DNA of 64,000 nt from Bosea sp. 29B (GTDB lineage: Bacteria; Pseudomonadota; Alphaproteobacteria; Rhizobiales; Beijerinckiaceae): positions 850,254-914,253 of the forward strand of contig NZ_LR733817.1 in the NCBI RefSeq assembly GCF_902506165.1, written 5' to 3'. Shown in pieces: positions 32,630-41,779 of the stretch. Below the pieces are notes generated by a model. The model ran no database searches and was not told the origin of the DNA. It worked only from the letters and a program-made list of their open reading frames with translations. Position numbers and translations under genes: made by a program. Within the stretch, counting starts at the first letter, position 1; every line of letters starts with the position of its first letter.

Positions 32630-33529
32630 TCACGAAAACAGCAGGACCGACAGCTTGCGACGGCCGGCGACGCTGTGCTCGTCCATCGGCCCCCAGGCCT
32701 CGAACAACTGCAGCAGCTGCTTGCGGGCGCCGTCATCGTTCCATGTGCGGTCGGCCTTGATGATCGCGATCAGATGGTCGACCGCCTCCTCGCGCTTGTC
32801 GCGGGCGTTCAGCGCCAGGGCCAGGTCGAACCGCGCCTGATGATCTTTCGGATTCGCCGCGAGCATGGCCTCGAGCTCGGCCGTGTCGCCGAGCGAGGCG
32901 GCCTGCTCGACAAGCTCGACCGCGGCCCTGACCGCCGCGACGGCCGGATCCTGGGCTTTCGCCTCGGGCACCATGGCGAGGAAACCTTTGGCACCCTCGA
33001 TGTCGCCGGCGTCGAGATGCAGGCGTGCCATTCCGGCAATCGCAGTGATGTTCTCCGGCTCGGCCGCCAGAACCTCGGCATAGAGCTCGCTTGCGCCCGC
33101 CGCGTCGCCCGCCTCCAAAGCCTCCGCCGCAGCCGCCAATACCTCCTCGATCGGCCCGGGCCCCATCGGTCCCACGAGCTTCTCGATGAAGGCCTTGACC
33201 TGGCTCTCCGGCTGCGCGCCCATGAAGCCGTCGATCGGCTGGCCACGCTGGAAGGCGATCACCGCCGGAATCGACTGGATGCCGAGCTGGCCGGGGATCG
33301 CCGGGTGCTCGTCGATGTTCATCTTGACCAGCTTGACCTTCCCGCCGGCCTCGTTGACCACCTTCTCGATCACCGGGGTCAATTGCTTGCAGGGGCCGCA
33401 CCAGGGCGCCCAGAAGTCGACCAGCACCGGCTGGTTCATCGATTCGGCGATGACGTCCTGGCGGAAGCCTTGCGTCGTCGTGTCCTTGATCAGCCCCTTG
33501 GCCGGGGCCGCATCGCCATTGACCAGCAT
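32630..33529 (-). CDS. Thioredoxin-domain co-chaperone-like protein (YbbN/CnoX type)
   Basis: 299 residues. An N-terminal thioredoxin domain with an intact WCGPC site (residues 43-47) is followed by a TPR-like helical region (about 130-299), AAAEALEAGDAAGASELYAE and RFDLALALNARDKREEAVDH. In E. coli CnoX/YbbN this layout belongs to a holdase chaperone that hands clients to GroEL; E. coli YbbN has lost one Cys, while here both remain, so redox activity is likely. I chose the ATG at 33529. It is 20 bp upstream of the LON-domain gene. Confidence 0.9.
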   Translation of the reverse strand: MLVNGDAAPAKGLIKDTTTQGFRQDVIAESMNQPVLVDFWAPWCGPCKQLTPVIEKVVNEAGGKVKLVKMNIDEHPAIPGQLGIQSIPAVIAFQRGQPIDGFMGAQPESQVKAFIEKLVGPMGPGPIEEVLAAAAEALEAGDAAGASELYAEVLAAEPENITAIAGMARLHLDAGDIEGAKGFLAMVPEAKAQDPAVAAVRAAVELVEQAASLGDTAELEAMLAANPKDHQARFDLALALNARDKREEAVDHLIAIIKADRTWNDDGARKQLLQLFEAWGPMDEHSVAGRRKLSVLLFS

Positions 33530-33568
33530 GGCTCGTCCTTCACCTAGCAATCTGTCGATGTGAAAATC

Positions 33569-33601
33569 GAAAAAACCGGATGCCCGCGCCGCGGGCCATC
33601 C
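33569..33601 (-). terminator. Rho-independent terminator after the ProXp-type gene
   Basis: On the minus strand GGATGGCCCGC-GGC-GCGGGCATCC is followed by GGTTTTTT. It begins 16 bp after the stop of the editing-protein gene and ends before the thioredoxin gene, separating the two transcription units. Confidence 0.8.
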
Positions 33602-33616
33602 CATAGATGGGTGGCT

Positions 33617-34144
33617 TCAGCCGTTCTGTCCATCGTCCGGCGGCGTCGGAAGGTCAATGATCATCGGCTCGTGCCCGACCGCGCGCAGGAAGGCGATCAT
33701 ATCGTCTCTGGAGATGCCAAGCGTCGCCGTGTTGACCAAGGGATGGAAATTCAGGCGCTCGCCATCCATCAGGGCGGCATCGAGCACCATTGTGACGTCT
33801 CCGGCATGGTCATTGACCACGGCAAAGGCGGTGACCGAGCCTGGCGTGACGCCCAGCTTCTCCATCAAGAGCTCGGCCGAGCCGAAAGACAGCCGCCCGC
33901 TGGCGCCGAGCCGCTCATGCAGCCGCTTCAGGTCGATCCGCGTGCTCTCCAGCGCCGAGACCAGGAAGATCCGTCCCTTCTTGTCCTTCAGGAACAGGTT
34001 CTTGGTGTGATGGCCGGGAACCTTGCCGCGCAGTTCCTTCGATTCGGCGACGGTGAAGACTGCGACATGGTCGATGCGCTCGGTCTTGATACCAAGTTCA
34101 TCGAGCTTGGCGATGAGAGCGTCGGGAGAAAAAGGCGTGGGCAT
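33617..34144 (-). CDS. Prolyl-tRNA editing protein, ProXp-ala/YbaK family
   Basis: 175 residues, free-standing INS-like editing domain that hydrolyses mischarged tRNA-Pro (Ala-tRNA-Pro in the ProXp-ala group). Conserved parts: LRGKVPGHHTKNLFLKDKKG with the catalytic-site Lys, GRLSFGSAELLMEKLGVTPG and DHAGDVTMVLDAAL. I chose the ATG at 34144 (MPTPFSPDALIAKLDELGI). Rhizobial ProRS enzymes often lack the internal editing domain, which makes such a trans editor important (general knowledge). Confidence 0.88.
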   Translation of the reverse strand: MPTPFSPDALIAKLDELGIKTERIDHVAVFTVAESKELRGKVPGHHTKNLFLKDKKGRIFLVSALESTRIDLKRLHERLGASGRLSFGSAELLMEKLGVTPGSVTAFAVVNDHAGDVTMVLDAALMDGERLNFHPLVNTATLGISRDDMIAFLRAVGHEPMIIDLPTPPDDGQNG

Positions 34145-34450
34145 GCTCGGCCGGTCAGAACAGGGAAGCTGCGCGATGCCTAAGGCCGCCGGCCGGCGCA
34201 GGCAAGCGAAGCGAGGCATGAAACAGGCCAGCTGCCCCTTCGCGTCGCTCCGCGCAGCATAGGGCGGCCGGACATCGCTCGCATCGAGATGGCGCCCGAG
34301 TCGCCCAGGATGACAGGTGTTTCTCCATCATATCGCCCGCCGGATCGGCAGAACTGGCGGCACAGCCGGCGCTTGCCCCGGCTATGGCGCTGTTTCTTCG
34401 GCGGTTTTGCCGACCTGTCACGCGACGATCAGAAAATTGCAACAAGGCGC
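34145..34450. other. Gap of about 305 bp with no gene seen
   Basis: Sequence between the divergent ProXp-type gene and the tRNA promoter. It holds GC-rich low-complexity stretches and no coding frame with family resemblance. The leader of the editing gene must lie at its left end. Confidence 0.5.
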
Positions 34451-34479
34451 TTGCGCTTCTCGTCCCGTTGGGCAATAAA
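34451..34479 (+). promoter_or_regulatory. Putative sigma-70 promoter of tRNA-Gly
   Basis: TTGCGC, 17 bp, AATAAA; 4 of 6 matches in each box, about 38 bp before the tRNA 5' end, followed by a GC-rich stretch as expected for a stringently controlled tRNA promoter. Confidence 0.4.
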
Positions 34480-34516
34480 CCGGCCGCGCCGCCAACACGG
34501 CGCGACTGTCTCGGAT

Positions 34517-34591
34517 GCGGGTGTAGCTCAGGGGTAGAGCACAACCTTGCCAAGGTTGGGGTCGAGGGTTCGAATCCCTTCGCCCGCTCCA
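34517..34591 (+). tRNA. tRNA-Gly (anticodon GCC)
   Basis: A full cloverleaf can be drawn: acceptor GCGGGTG pairing with CGCCCGC (one G-T pair), D-arm GCTCAGGGGTAGAGC, anticodon stem CAACC/GGTTG with loop TTGCCAA, so anticodon GCC, and T-arm GAGGG-TTCGAAT-CCCTT. The discriminator is T and CCA is encoded. It decodes GGC and GGU. The sequence after it lacks recognisable genes and ends in a truncated ftsK, so the locus may have been an integration or deletion site. Confidence 0.98.
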
Positions 34592-34618
34592 GACAATCTC
34601 AAGGCTTGAGAAGCACGT

Positions 34619-34645
34619 AAGCGTCGGGTTTCCCGGCGCTTTTTG
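34619..34645 (+). terminator. Rho-independent terminator of the tRNA-Gly transcript
   Basis: AAGCGTCGGG-TTT-CCCGGCGCTT continues into TTT, then GCTTTTT. A 10-bp stem with one G-T pair, 27 bp after the tRNA. Confidence 0.85.
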
Positions 34646-35221
34646 CTTTTTGGGCCTCGGCAGTTCGAGGTGATTTCCCAGCGGCTCCGGAAGCCTGTGG
34701 TTACCTCGCGGTTACAAGTACGATCCGGCGCCTATCCGCCTACGCTCATTGTTTGAAGCAATTCTCTCGATGCCACCGTAGGAAATGCGGATGCAGACGA
34801 TCATGGGCTCGCAGTGGCAGTAGTGCTCGACCTGGCCCGCAATTGAATGTTAAGCGCAATCGACTATCCCGTCAGCAGTGCGCCACTAGCGGGTTTCGAA
34901 GCGTCGCCGGAATGCCGACATTCTGCCAGCTGTGAGAATTACCTGAGCCAGGGCTCGAGCGAGATTGTGTTTGGCTCATCGCGGGCGCGATTATCACGAC
35001 AAGAGAGCACTTCACCCGCCCGAGGAGATCAGCGCGAAGGTCGACGCCTACGAAGTCCGATACGGCAAAACCGCCTTCCGGCAGATCGGCGATGACATGT
35101 TTGCGGAGCGGAACGCCAGCGGTAGCTGCGGGCGCAACCGGCTCTTGCGGTCGGTTTCGGGCGAATTGGCTAGACGGATGGTTGAACAAAAGTAAGCGCC
35201 ACGCCGGTCCCCTCGTGCGGT
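34646..35221. other. Gene-poor stretch of lower GC between tRNA-Gly and truncated ftsK
   Basis: About 575 bp with base composition less GC-rich than the flanks. No frame resembles a known family. The longest plausible one (34965-35195, plus strand, 76 codons ending ARRMVEQK) lacks a convincing ribosome-binding site. A short direct repeat GGTTAC-5nt-GGTTAC lies at 34699-34715. No copy of the tRNA 3' end is seen, so an att duplication is not shown. It looks like remnant DNA. Confidence 0.45.
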
Positions 35222-36544
35222 TCATGAGCTGTATGTGGCAGCATCCTCCGATTGGCGAGACGGAGGATCGGGATGGAAGCAGACGTGCAAATGGACGTCC
35301 AATTGGACGTCGCGACACACCACCGCGACACGCGCCGAGACCGCGCTCATCGAGCGCGCGATGTCGTCGGCGAGAGAGATCACCCGCGACGACTTCGTGC
35401 CCGGCGCGGGCTCAAGCTCGTACAGCGTCACAACAGGGCCGGGGCAGGCCTGAACCACCTCGCCACGGACGTTGAAGTCCTCCAGAATCCCTTCGAGCAG
35501 GCCGGAATTCTGCTGGATGAGCTCGATCGGGATCGTTGCCGCGATCTGCGGCGGCTCCGCCAGGAACTCGATTGGCGGCAGCTCGAAGCCATGGAATGCG
35601 GCTGGCCTGGTCAGGGGCATAGCCGCACGCAGCTTCGGCGCCGCAGGCACGACCGAAACCTTCTGCTGCACAGGCGCAGGCACGGCCTCCGCCTCGACCG
35701 CCTTGGGTGCGAGCGCGACGGCAGGAGTTGCAGCGGAAGCGAGCTGCCCCATGATCCTGCGACGCGGTGCCGGAGCCGGAGCCTTGGGTGCGGGTGCCGG
35801 GACGGCCGGCGCAGGAGCCGGAGCGATGATCTGCAGAGCAGGCGGCGTCAGGCTCAGCTCGAAGCGATAAGGCTGCGTCCAGCCGAAGGACATCGTCGCC
35901 GACGCAGGCGCGGGAACCGGAGCAGGCACCGGGCGCTCCGGTTCGGCCGCCGCCATCCGTGCGATGGGCTGGACCGTCTGCAGAGGCGCCCTCGCTGCGA
36001 GGACCGGCGGCGCACTCTCGAACGTGGATTCGTCCTCCTGCTCCGCATCAGGGATGAACTCCCAGAAGGCGGCATCGGAGAGGAAAGCGAACGGGGTCGT
36101 GACCGCCTCGGTCGAGCTCTCTTCCGGCAGCGGCGAATCGAGGTCGGGCGCCATCAGCGCACCCTCGCCCTCCCCCGCCATCTCGGCCTCGGCTTGCGGC
36201 GTCAGTTCGGGCATCGGTGCCTCGGGCGCCCCGCCACCCCAGACCTGCTGCAGCATGTGCCGCGGAGTGCGCCAATAGCGGACGCGACCGGGATCGACGG
36301 GCGCCTCCGGCTCGGGCGCGGGCAGCGTGACAGCAACCGCCGCGGCAACGCGCTCGACATCCTGCCGGCGGACCTTGTCGGGCGTACGTCCGTAACGGAC
36401 GAGCCCAGGCGCAGCCTGTTCCACGGAGGCGCGACGATCGGCCGAAGCAGGCTCCGGAATATCTGCGAAATCAGTAAGTTGATCCGAGATCCGAGCCGCG
36501 GGAGAGGCGCTGTTCGTCTGGAGATTGCGATGGATTCGACGCAT
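35222..36544 (-). pseudogene. Truncated FtsK-like DNA translocase (linker and alpha domain only)
   Basis: 440 codons. After a Pro/Ala-rich linker (about 1-310; paPAPAPK-type repeats) comes a typical FtsK alpha domain: FELPPIEFLAEPP, NSGLLEGILEDFNVRGEVVQ and ACPGPVVTLYELEPAPGTKS, then ISLADDIARSMSAVSARVAV. At the point where FtsK continues into the PGRN...E-L/P region and the Walker A motor, the frame switches to unrelated sequence (CRDVQLDVHLHVCFHP...). The motor and the DNA-reading gamma domain are gone, and no N-terminal membrane helices are present. It cannot translocate DNA. The break lies near 35325, beside the gene-poor stretch next to tRNA-Gly. A complete ftsK must exist elsewhere. Confidence 0.8.
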
Positions 36545-36689
36545 GGATCAACGCTGGCCCGACACTCACTCGACTGAGCATCGAGAGGTACCGGCGCAGG
36601 GTTAACAGCCCCTGAACTCGCGCCGGAGATTGCTGTGGATCGTGGCCTGCCAGGTCTCGTTCCTTGAGCGGTGTGGTTCCTCCGAAAGG

Positions 36690-39608
36690 TCAGCCCTTCA
36701 GCGCGTCGTCCAACACCCTGACCACATGCACGGCGTCGCGGCCGGCGCCGTCATGGATCTGGTGGCGGCAGCTTGTGCCGTCCGCGACAATGAGATCGTT
36801 CGCCGCAGCCTTGCGCACCGCCGGCAGCAGCGAGAGCTCGCCCATCGCCAGCGAGACATCGATCGTCGCAGCGCCATAGCCGAAGGCACCCGACATGCCG
36901 CAGCAGCTCGATTCGATCGGCTTGACCTCGAGCCCCGGCACCGCCCGCAAGGTCTTCTCGACCGCGCCCATCGCATCAAAGGCCTTCTGGTGGCAGTGGC
37001 CATGCAGATGCGCGACGCGCCCGGTCTGGTCCTGCAATAGCAGGTTGGTCCGGCCCGCAGCCATATCGGCGGCCAGCAGTTCCTCGACCAGCAGCGCCGC
37101 CTTGGCCAGGGGCTCGACCTCGGCCTTCGGCAGCAGCGCGCCGAACTCGTCGCGGAAGCTCATCAGGCAGGAGGGTTCGAGCCCGACGATCCGCGCGCCC
37201 TTGGCGACGAAGGGTGCGAGCGCATCGAGCGTCCGCCGCACCTCGGCCCGCGCTTCGTCGACCAGCCCGGCCGAGAGGAAGGTGCGCCCGCAGCAGAGCG
37301 GCCGCCCTCCCCCCGCAGCTTCGACGCGGTGCAAGCGGTAGCCGCCGGCAACCAGCACACGCTCGGCCGCCTCCAGGTTCTCGCGCTCGAAATAGCGATT
37401 GAAGGTGTCGCCGAAGAGCACGATGTCGCGGCCATCGCCTCGCACGGCCGACGGGTCCGACCGGCCAGCCGCCTCGCGCCAGGGTTTGTGCCAAACCGGC
37501 AGCGAGCGCCGTGCCGAAAAACCGAGCCAACGTTCGCTGAGCTTGGCCAGCAGCGGAATGCGATCGCGCAGGTTCATGAGCGGCGCGAGCTTCGCCGTGA
37601 ACGGCGCATAGCGCGGCAAATAGGCGATCAGGCGCTCCTTCAGCGGCAGGCCGTGCTTGCCATGGTAGTGATGCAGGAACTCGACCTTCATCCGGGCCAT
37701 GTCGACGCCGGTCGGGCAGTCGCGCTTGCAGCCCTTGCAGGAGACACAGAGATCGAGCGTCTCCTTCATCTCCGGCGAGGTGAAGGCATCCGGCCCAAGC
37801 TGGCCGGAGATGGCGAGGCGCAGCGTATTGGCCCGCCCCCGGGTGAGATGCTGCTCCTCGCGCGTCGCGCGCCAGGACGGGCACATCGTGCCGCCCGCCA
37901 TCTTCCGGCAGGTGCCGTTGTTGTTGCACATCTCGACGGCGCCGCCGAGACCGCCCCAGTCGGACCAGTCGAGCGCGGTCTCCATCGGCACCGGCGTGGC
38001 GTAGCCCGGCGCAAAACGCATCAGACTACGGTCGTCCATATGGTAGGGCCGGACGATCTTGCCGGGGTTGAGATGGTTCTCCGGATCGAACCCGTCCTTG
38101 ACCGCCTCGAAAGCGCGGGTCAGCGGTCCCCCGAACATCGGCTCGACGAAGTCCGAGCGCGAGATACCGTCGCCATGCTCGCCCGAGAACGAGCCCTTGA
38201 AGCGGCGCACCAGCTCGCAGGCCTCCTCGGCGAGGCCGCGCATCGCCTTCACCCCGGCTTCCGTCTTCATGTTGAGGATCGGGCGGACATGCAGGCAGCC
38301 GACCGAGGCATGCGCATACCAGGTGCCGCGCGTGCCGTGGCGCTCGAACAGGGCAGTGACCGCGTCGGTATAATCGGCGAGATGCTCGAGCGGGACGGCG
38401 CAGTCCTCGATGAACGAGACCGGCTTCCCGTCGCCCTTCATCGACATCATGATGTTGAGGCAGGCTTCGCGGACGTCCCAGACCGGCTTCTGCCGGGCCG
38501 GCTCGATAACCTCCACCACCGCATCGGGGAAGCCGTAATCGGCCATGCACTGGTCGAGCCGCCTGAGATCGCCCTTCAGCGCGGCGAGGTCGTCGCCGGC
38601 GAACTCGACCAGCAACAGGCAGTTGGGCTTGCCCTTGGTGATGTCGGCGAGCGTGCGCACGAAAAGCGGGATGTCGGCGCCGAGCACCAGCACATTGTTG
38701 TCGACGAGCTCGACCGCGACTGGCCCGAGCGCGACGATGTGCTGCGTCGTCTCCATCGCGGCGCGGAAATTCGGGAAATGGCAGACGCCCATGACGCGGT
38801 GCTGCGGCAGGGGCGAGAGCTTCAAGGTCGCCTGCGTCGTCAGCGCCAGCGTGCCCTCCGAACCGACCAGCAGATGCGACAGGTTCGGCCGCGGCACGAT
38901 CAGCTCGTCGAGATTATAGCCGCCGACGCGACGCTGTACCTTCGGGAAGATCGCCTCGATCTCGTCGCGATGCCGGTCAGCCAGCGCCAGCATCGTCTCC
39001 ATCAGCGCCCGTGCCCGCGGCGAAGCATTGTCGCCGACCGGCCCTTCGCCGAGCGCGAAGGGCTCGCCGTCATGGAACATCGCCTTCAGGCCGATGACAT
39101 TGTCGACCATCTTCCCGTAGCGCAGCGAGCGCGCGCCCGAGGAGTTGTTGCCGACCATGCCCCCGATCGTGCAGCGGCTCGCCGTCGAGGGCTCGACCGG
39201 GAAGAACAGCCCGTCCTTCTTCACATGCGTGTTGAGCGCCTCCAGCACGATGCCGGGCGCAACCGAGACCGTATGCGCGGCCGGGTCGTAATCGCGGATC
39301 CCGTTGAAATACCGGCTCATGTCGAGGATCAGCGCATCGCCGATCGGCTGGCCGTTCTGCGAGGTGCCGCCACCGCGCGCGATCACCGGCACGCCATGCT
39401 CGGCCGCGATCGTCAGCGCCGCGGCGATGTCGGCCTCGCTCCTTGGGAAGGCGACGCCTTGAGGCACGATCTGGTAGATCGAGGCGTCGGTGGCGTAGCG
39501 CCCGCGGGTAAAGGCGTCGAAGCGCACCTCCCCTTCCAGCGCCTGCGCCAGCTTCCGTTCGAAGCCGAGATTGCGGCTGTGCGGGCGCGGCAGTGTCGTC
39601 TGGTTCAT
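36690..39608 (-). CDS. FAD-binding and Fe-S hydroxy-acid dehydrogenase (YdiJ / D-2-hydroxyglutarate dehydrogenase-like)
   Basis: 972 residues joining three parts. A vanillyl-alcohol-oxidase-type FAD domain (about 40-520) contains PVIARGGGTSQNGQPIG and CTIGGMVGNNSSGARSLRYG. A ferredoxin-like module (about 560-660) contains CNNNGTCRKMAGGTMCPSWR and CVSCKGCKRDCPTGVDMARM. A C-terminal CCG domain pair (about 760-940) has GLEPSCLMSFRDEF, HCHQKAF and SSCCGMSGAFG. YdiJ-type enzymes oxidise D-2-hydroxy acids (2-hydroxyglutarate, lactate) and pass electrons to the respiratory chain. The ATG overlaps the tctA stop (ATGA), so its substrate probably enters through the TctCBA transporter. Confidence 0.92.
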   Translation of the reverse strand: MNQTTLPRPHSRNLGFERKLAQALEGEVRFDAFTRGRYATDASIYQIVPQGVAFPRSEADIAAALTIAAEHGVPVIARGGGTSQNGQPIGDALILDMSRYFNGIRDYDPAAHTVSVAPGIVLEALNTHVKKDGLFFPVEPSTASRCTIGGMVGNNSSGARSLRYGKMVDNVIGLKAMFHDGEPFALGEGPVGDNASPRARALMETMLALADRHRDEIEAIFPKVQRRVGGYNLDELIVPRPNLSHLLVGSEGTLALTTQATLKLSPLPQHRVMGVCHFPNFRAAMETTQHIVALGPVAVELVDNNVLVLGADIPLFVRTLADITKGKPNCLLLVEFAGDDLAALKGDLRRLDQCMADYGFPDAVVEVIEPARQKPVWDVREACLNIMMSMKGDGKPVSFIEDCAVPLEHLADYTDAVTALFERHGTRGTWYAHASVGCLHVRPILNMKTEAGVKAMRGLAEEACELVRRFKGSFSGEHGDGISRSDFVEPMFGGPLTRAFEAVKDGFDPENHLNPGKIVRPYHMDDRSLMRFAPGYATPVPMETALDWSDWGGLGGAVEMCNNNGTCRKMAGGTMCPSWRATREEQHLTRGRANTLRLAISGQLGPDAFTSPEMKETLDLCVSCKGCKRDCPTGVDMARMKVEFLHHYHGKHGLPLKERLIAYLPRYAPFTAKLAPLMNLRDRIPLLAKLSERWLGFSARRSLPVWHKPWREAAGRSDPSAVRGDGRDIVLFGDTFNRYFERENLEAAERVLVAGGYRLHRVEAAGGGRPLCCGRTFLSAGLVDEARAEVRRTLDALAPFVAKGARIVGLEPSCLMSFRDEFGALLPKAEVEPLAKAALLVEELLAADMAAGRTNLLLQDQTGRVAHLHGHCHQKAFDAMGAVEKTLRAVPGLEVKPIESSCCGMSGAFGYGAATIDVSLAMGELSLLPAVRKAAANDLIVADGTSCRHQIHDGAGRDAVHVVRVLDDALKG

Positions 39609-41128
39609 TCCGCAGCCTCAGCGGTCTTGGGGGGGTTCCGACCGCGCAACGCCAAGATCAGATCGCCCATCGGGCCCCAGAACAACAGCAGCAGAGCGAG
39701 CACGACAAGCGTTCCAACGAGACCGTTCGCCCAGAACACATTGAGCGAGCCGCCGGAGCCGAGCAGCGCCTGGCGGAAGGCGTCCTCCGCCCTGTCACCG
39801 AGCACCAGCGCCAGGATCATCGGCGCCAGCGGGTAATCGAGCTTCTTGAAGACATAGCCGACGATCCCGAAGATCAGCATCAGCCAGATGTCGAAAATCG
39901 AGTTCGAGATCGTGTAGGCGCCGATCGCACAGACGATCAGGATCACTGGCGCGACGAAGGAGAACGGGATGCGCATGATCGCCGCAAAGAGCGGCACCGT
40001 CGCCAGCACGATGATCAGCCCCGCGAGATTGCCAAGATACATCGAGGCGATCAGGCCCCAGACGAAATCCTTCTGCTCGACGAACAGCATCGGCCCGGGC
40101 TGGAGCCCCCAGACCAGGAGGCCGCCGAGCAGCACCGCCGCGGTCGCCGAGCCGGGGATGCCGAGCGCCAGCATCGGCAGCAGCGCGCTGGTGCCGGCCG
40201 CGTGGGCGGCCGTCTCCGGCGCCAGCACGCCCTCGATCTCGCCCTTGCCGAAATTCTTGCCGTGTTTCGAGAAGCGCTTGGCGAGACCGTAACCCATGAA
40301 GGAGGCGGCGATGGCGCCGCCCGGCGTCACGCCCATCCACATGCCGACGATCGCGGAGCGCAGCAGCGTCGCCCAATAGCGCGGCAGGCCGGCCCAGGTC
40401 CGCAGCACGACCTTGAGGTCGATCTTCGCCTGCTTGCCCTTGAACACCAGCCCTTCCTCGACCGTCAGCAGGATCTCGCTGACGCCGAACAGGCCGATCA
40501 CCACGATCAGGAAGTCGAAGCCGCGCATCAGCTCGGTCGAGCCGAAGGTCATGCGCAGGTCGCCCGAGATCGAGTCGAGGCCGACCGCCGCAAGCAGGAA
40601 GCCGATGCAGAGCGAGGCGATGATCTTGGCGCGGTTCTCCCGGCCCATGCCGATGAATGAGCAGAAGGTCAGAAGGAAGACCGCGAAGAACTCGGCCGGG
40701 CCGAATTTGAGCGCGAACTGCGCGACCAGCGGCGCGACGAAGGTGATCAGCACGACGCCGGAGAGCGCGCCGATGAAGGAAGCGGTGAAGGCCGCCGTCA
40801 GCGCTTCCGCCGCCTTGCCCTGCACCGCCATCGGATAGCCGTCGAAGGTGGTCGCGACCGACCATGCTTCGCCGGGGATGTTGAACAGGATCGAGGTGAT
40901 CGCCCCGCCGAACAGCGCGCCCCAGTAGATCGACGAGAGCAGGATGATCGCCGAGGTCGGGTCCATGCCGAAGGTCAGCGGCAGCAGGATCGCGACGCCA
41001 TTGGGCCCGCCTAGGCCCGGCAGCACCCCGACGATGATGCCGAGGATGACCCCGACTGCCATGAAGCCGACATTGTGCCAGGAAAGCGCGACCTGGAAGC
41101 CGGCGATGAGCGAGGAGAGATCGTCCAT
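39605..41128 (-). CDS. tctA: Tripartite tricarboxylate transporter, large permease subunit
   Basis: 507 residues, about eleven to twelve helices. The family signature GVLPGLGGPNGVAILLPLTF (about 30-50) is followed by SSIYWGALFGGAITSILFNI and, in the second half, GVTPGGAIAASFMGYGLAKR and ALGIPGSATAAVLLGGLLVW. It is the substrate-translocating subunit of a TTT importer driven by an ion gradient. Its stop overlaps the dehydrogenase start. TctB is encoded 10 bp upstream. Confidence 0.94.
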   Translation of the reverse strand: MDDLSSLIAGFQVALSWHNVGFMAVGVILGIIVGVLPGLGGPNGVAILLPLTFGMDPTSAIILLSSIYWGALFGGAITSILFNIPGEAWSVATTFDGYPMAVQGKAAEALTAAFTASFIGALSGVVLITFVAPLVAQFALKFGPAEFFAVFLLTFCSFIGMGRENRAKIIASLCIGFLLAAVGLDSISGDLRMTFGSTELMRGFDFLIVVIGLFGVSEILLTVEEGLVFKGKQAKIDLKVVLRTWAGLPRYWATLLRSAIVGMWMGVTPGGAIAASFMGYGLAKRFSKHGKNFGKGEIEGVLAPETAAHAAGTSALLPMLALGIPGSATAAVLLGGLLVWGLQPGPMLFVEQKDFVWGLIASMYLGNLAGLIIVLATVPLFAAIMRIPFSFVAPVILIVCAIGAYTISNSIFDIWLMLIFGIVGYVFKKLDYPLAPMILALVLGDRAEDAFRQALLGSGGSLNVFWANGLVGTLVVLALLLLFWGPMGDLILALRGRNPPKTAEAAE

Positions 41129-41138
41129 CGGGCGTCCT

Positions 41139-41639
41139 TCAGTAGCCGAGCATGGCTTCCAGCGGACCCTTTGGCAGGGGCACGCGGAACTGCAATTCGA
41201 AGATCCAGAAGCAGGCGATCGGCACCAGGACGGCGGTCAGCGCGATGCTCCACCAGCGCGAGGTGCCAACCACACCCATGAAGACCAGAATGAAAATCGC
41301 CGAGGCGACGTAGATCCCGAGCGGCCCGATCAGCGCCACGAACAGGACGAGCGGCCCCAGCACCCTGACGACCTGGCGCAATTGCTCATAGGTGACGAAG
41401 ACCGCATCCGGCCGGCGGAACGACTGCCAGAGAATGAAGAGCGAGGCGGCGAGGAAGATCCAGCCGACGCGAGCCGGGAAGAAGCCGTTCTGGGGACCGC
41501 CATCCCAGCCGGCACCACGCCCATGCGAGTCGTATAGGACGATGCCGGCGAGCCCGATCAGCAGCAGCGCCGTAACGATCTCAACTGGACGGCGCGAGAT
41601 GCCGGGTTCTTGGGCCTCAGCTTCAACTGGGTGTGTCAT
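41139..41639 (-). CDS. tctB: Tripartite tricarboxylate transporter, small membrane subunit
   Basis: 166 residues, four predicted helices, with the loose TctB pattern: VTALLLIGLAGIVLYDSHGR, FFPARVGWIFLAASLFILWQ, FVALIGPLGIYVASAIFILV and a C-terminal helix containing ALTAVLVPIACFWIFE. It follows tctC after about 140 bp that are mostly a palindromic repeat, and precedes tctA. Confidence 0.88.
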   Translation of the reverse strand: MTHPVEAEAQEPGISRRPVEIVTALLLIGLAGIVLYDSHGRGAGWDGGPQNGFFPARVGWIFLAASLFILWQSFRRPDAVFVTYEQLRQVVRVLGPLVLFVALIGPLGIYVASAIFILVFMGVVGTSRWWSIALTAVLVPIACFWIFELQFRVPLPKGPLEAMLGY

Positions 41640-41655
41640 TCACCGTTCCTCGCGC

Positions 41656-41753
41656 GTCATCCCGGACAAGCCGCGTAGCGGCGCCGATCCGGGATCCATT
41701 CCTGAAGCGTTCCGGAATGGATCCCGAGCCTCCCTTTGGTCGCCCGGGATGAC
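41656..41753. repeat. Palindromic repeat, GTC(A/G)TCCCGG type, between tctC and tctB
   Basis: GTCATCCCGGACAAGCCGCG...GATCCATTCCTGAAG/TTCCGGAATGGATC...CGCCCGGGATGAC. Inverted ends and a strong central hairpin. It lies inside the tct transcription unit, just after the binding-protein gene. Confidence 0.88.
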
Positions 41754-41779
41754 GAGGCACCCCGGCAACGGTCATCCGC

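Noticed and set aside
34965..35195. Small plus-strand frame of 76 codons in the tRNA-ftsK gap
   Set aside because: No ribosome-binding site and no family resemblance; not strong enough to call a gene.
35190..35235. Possible group II intron 3' end (GTGCGGTTCATGAGC resembles domain V/VI edges)
   Set aside because: No domain V stem with the AGC/GNRA arrangement and no reverse-transcriptase gene nearby; the similarity is a few bases.
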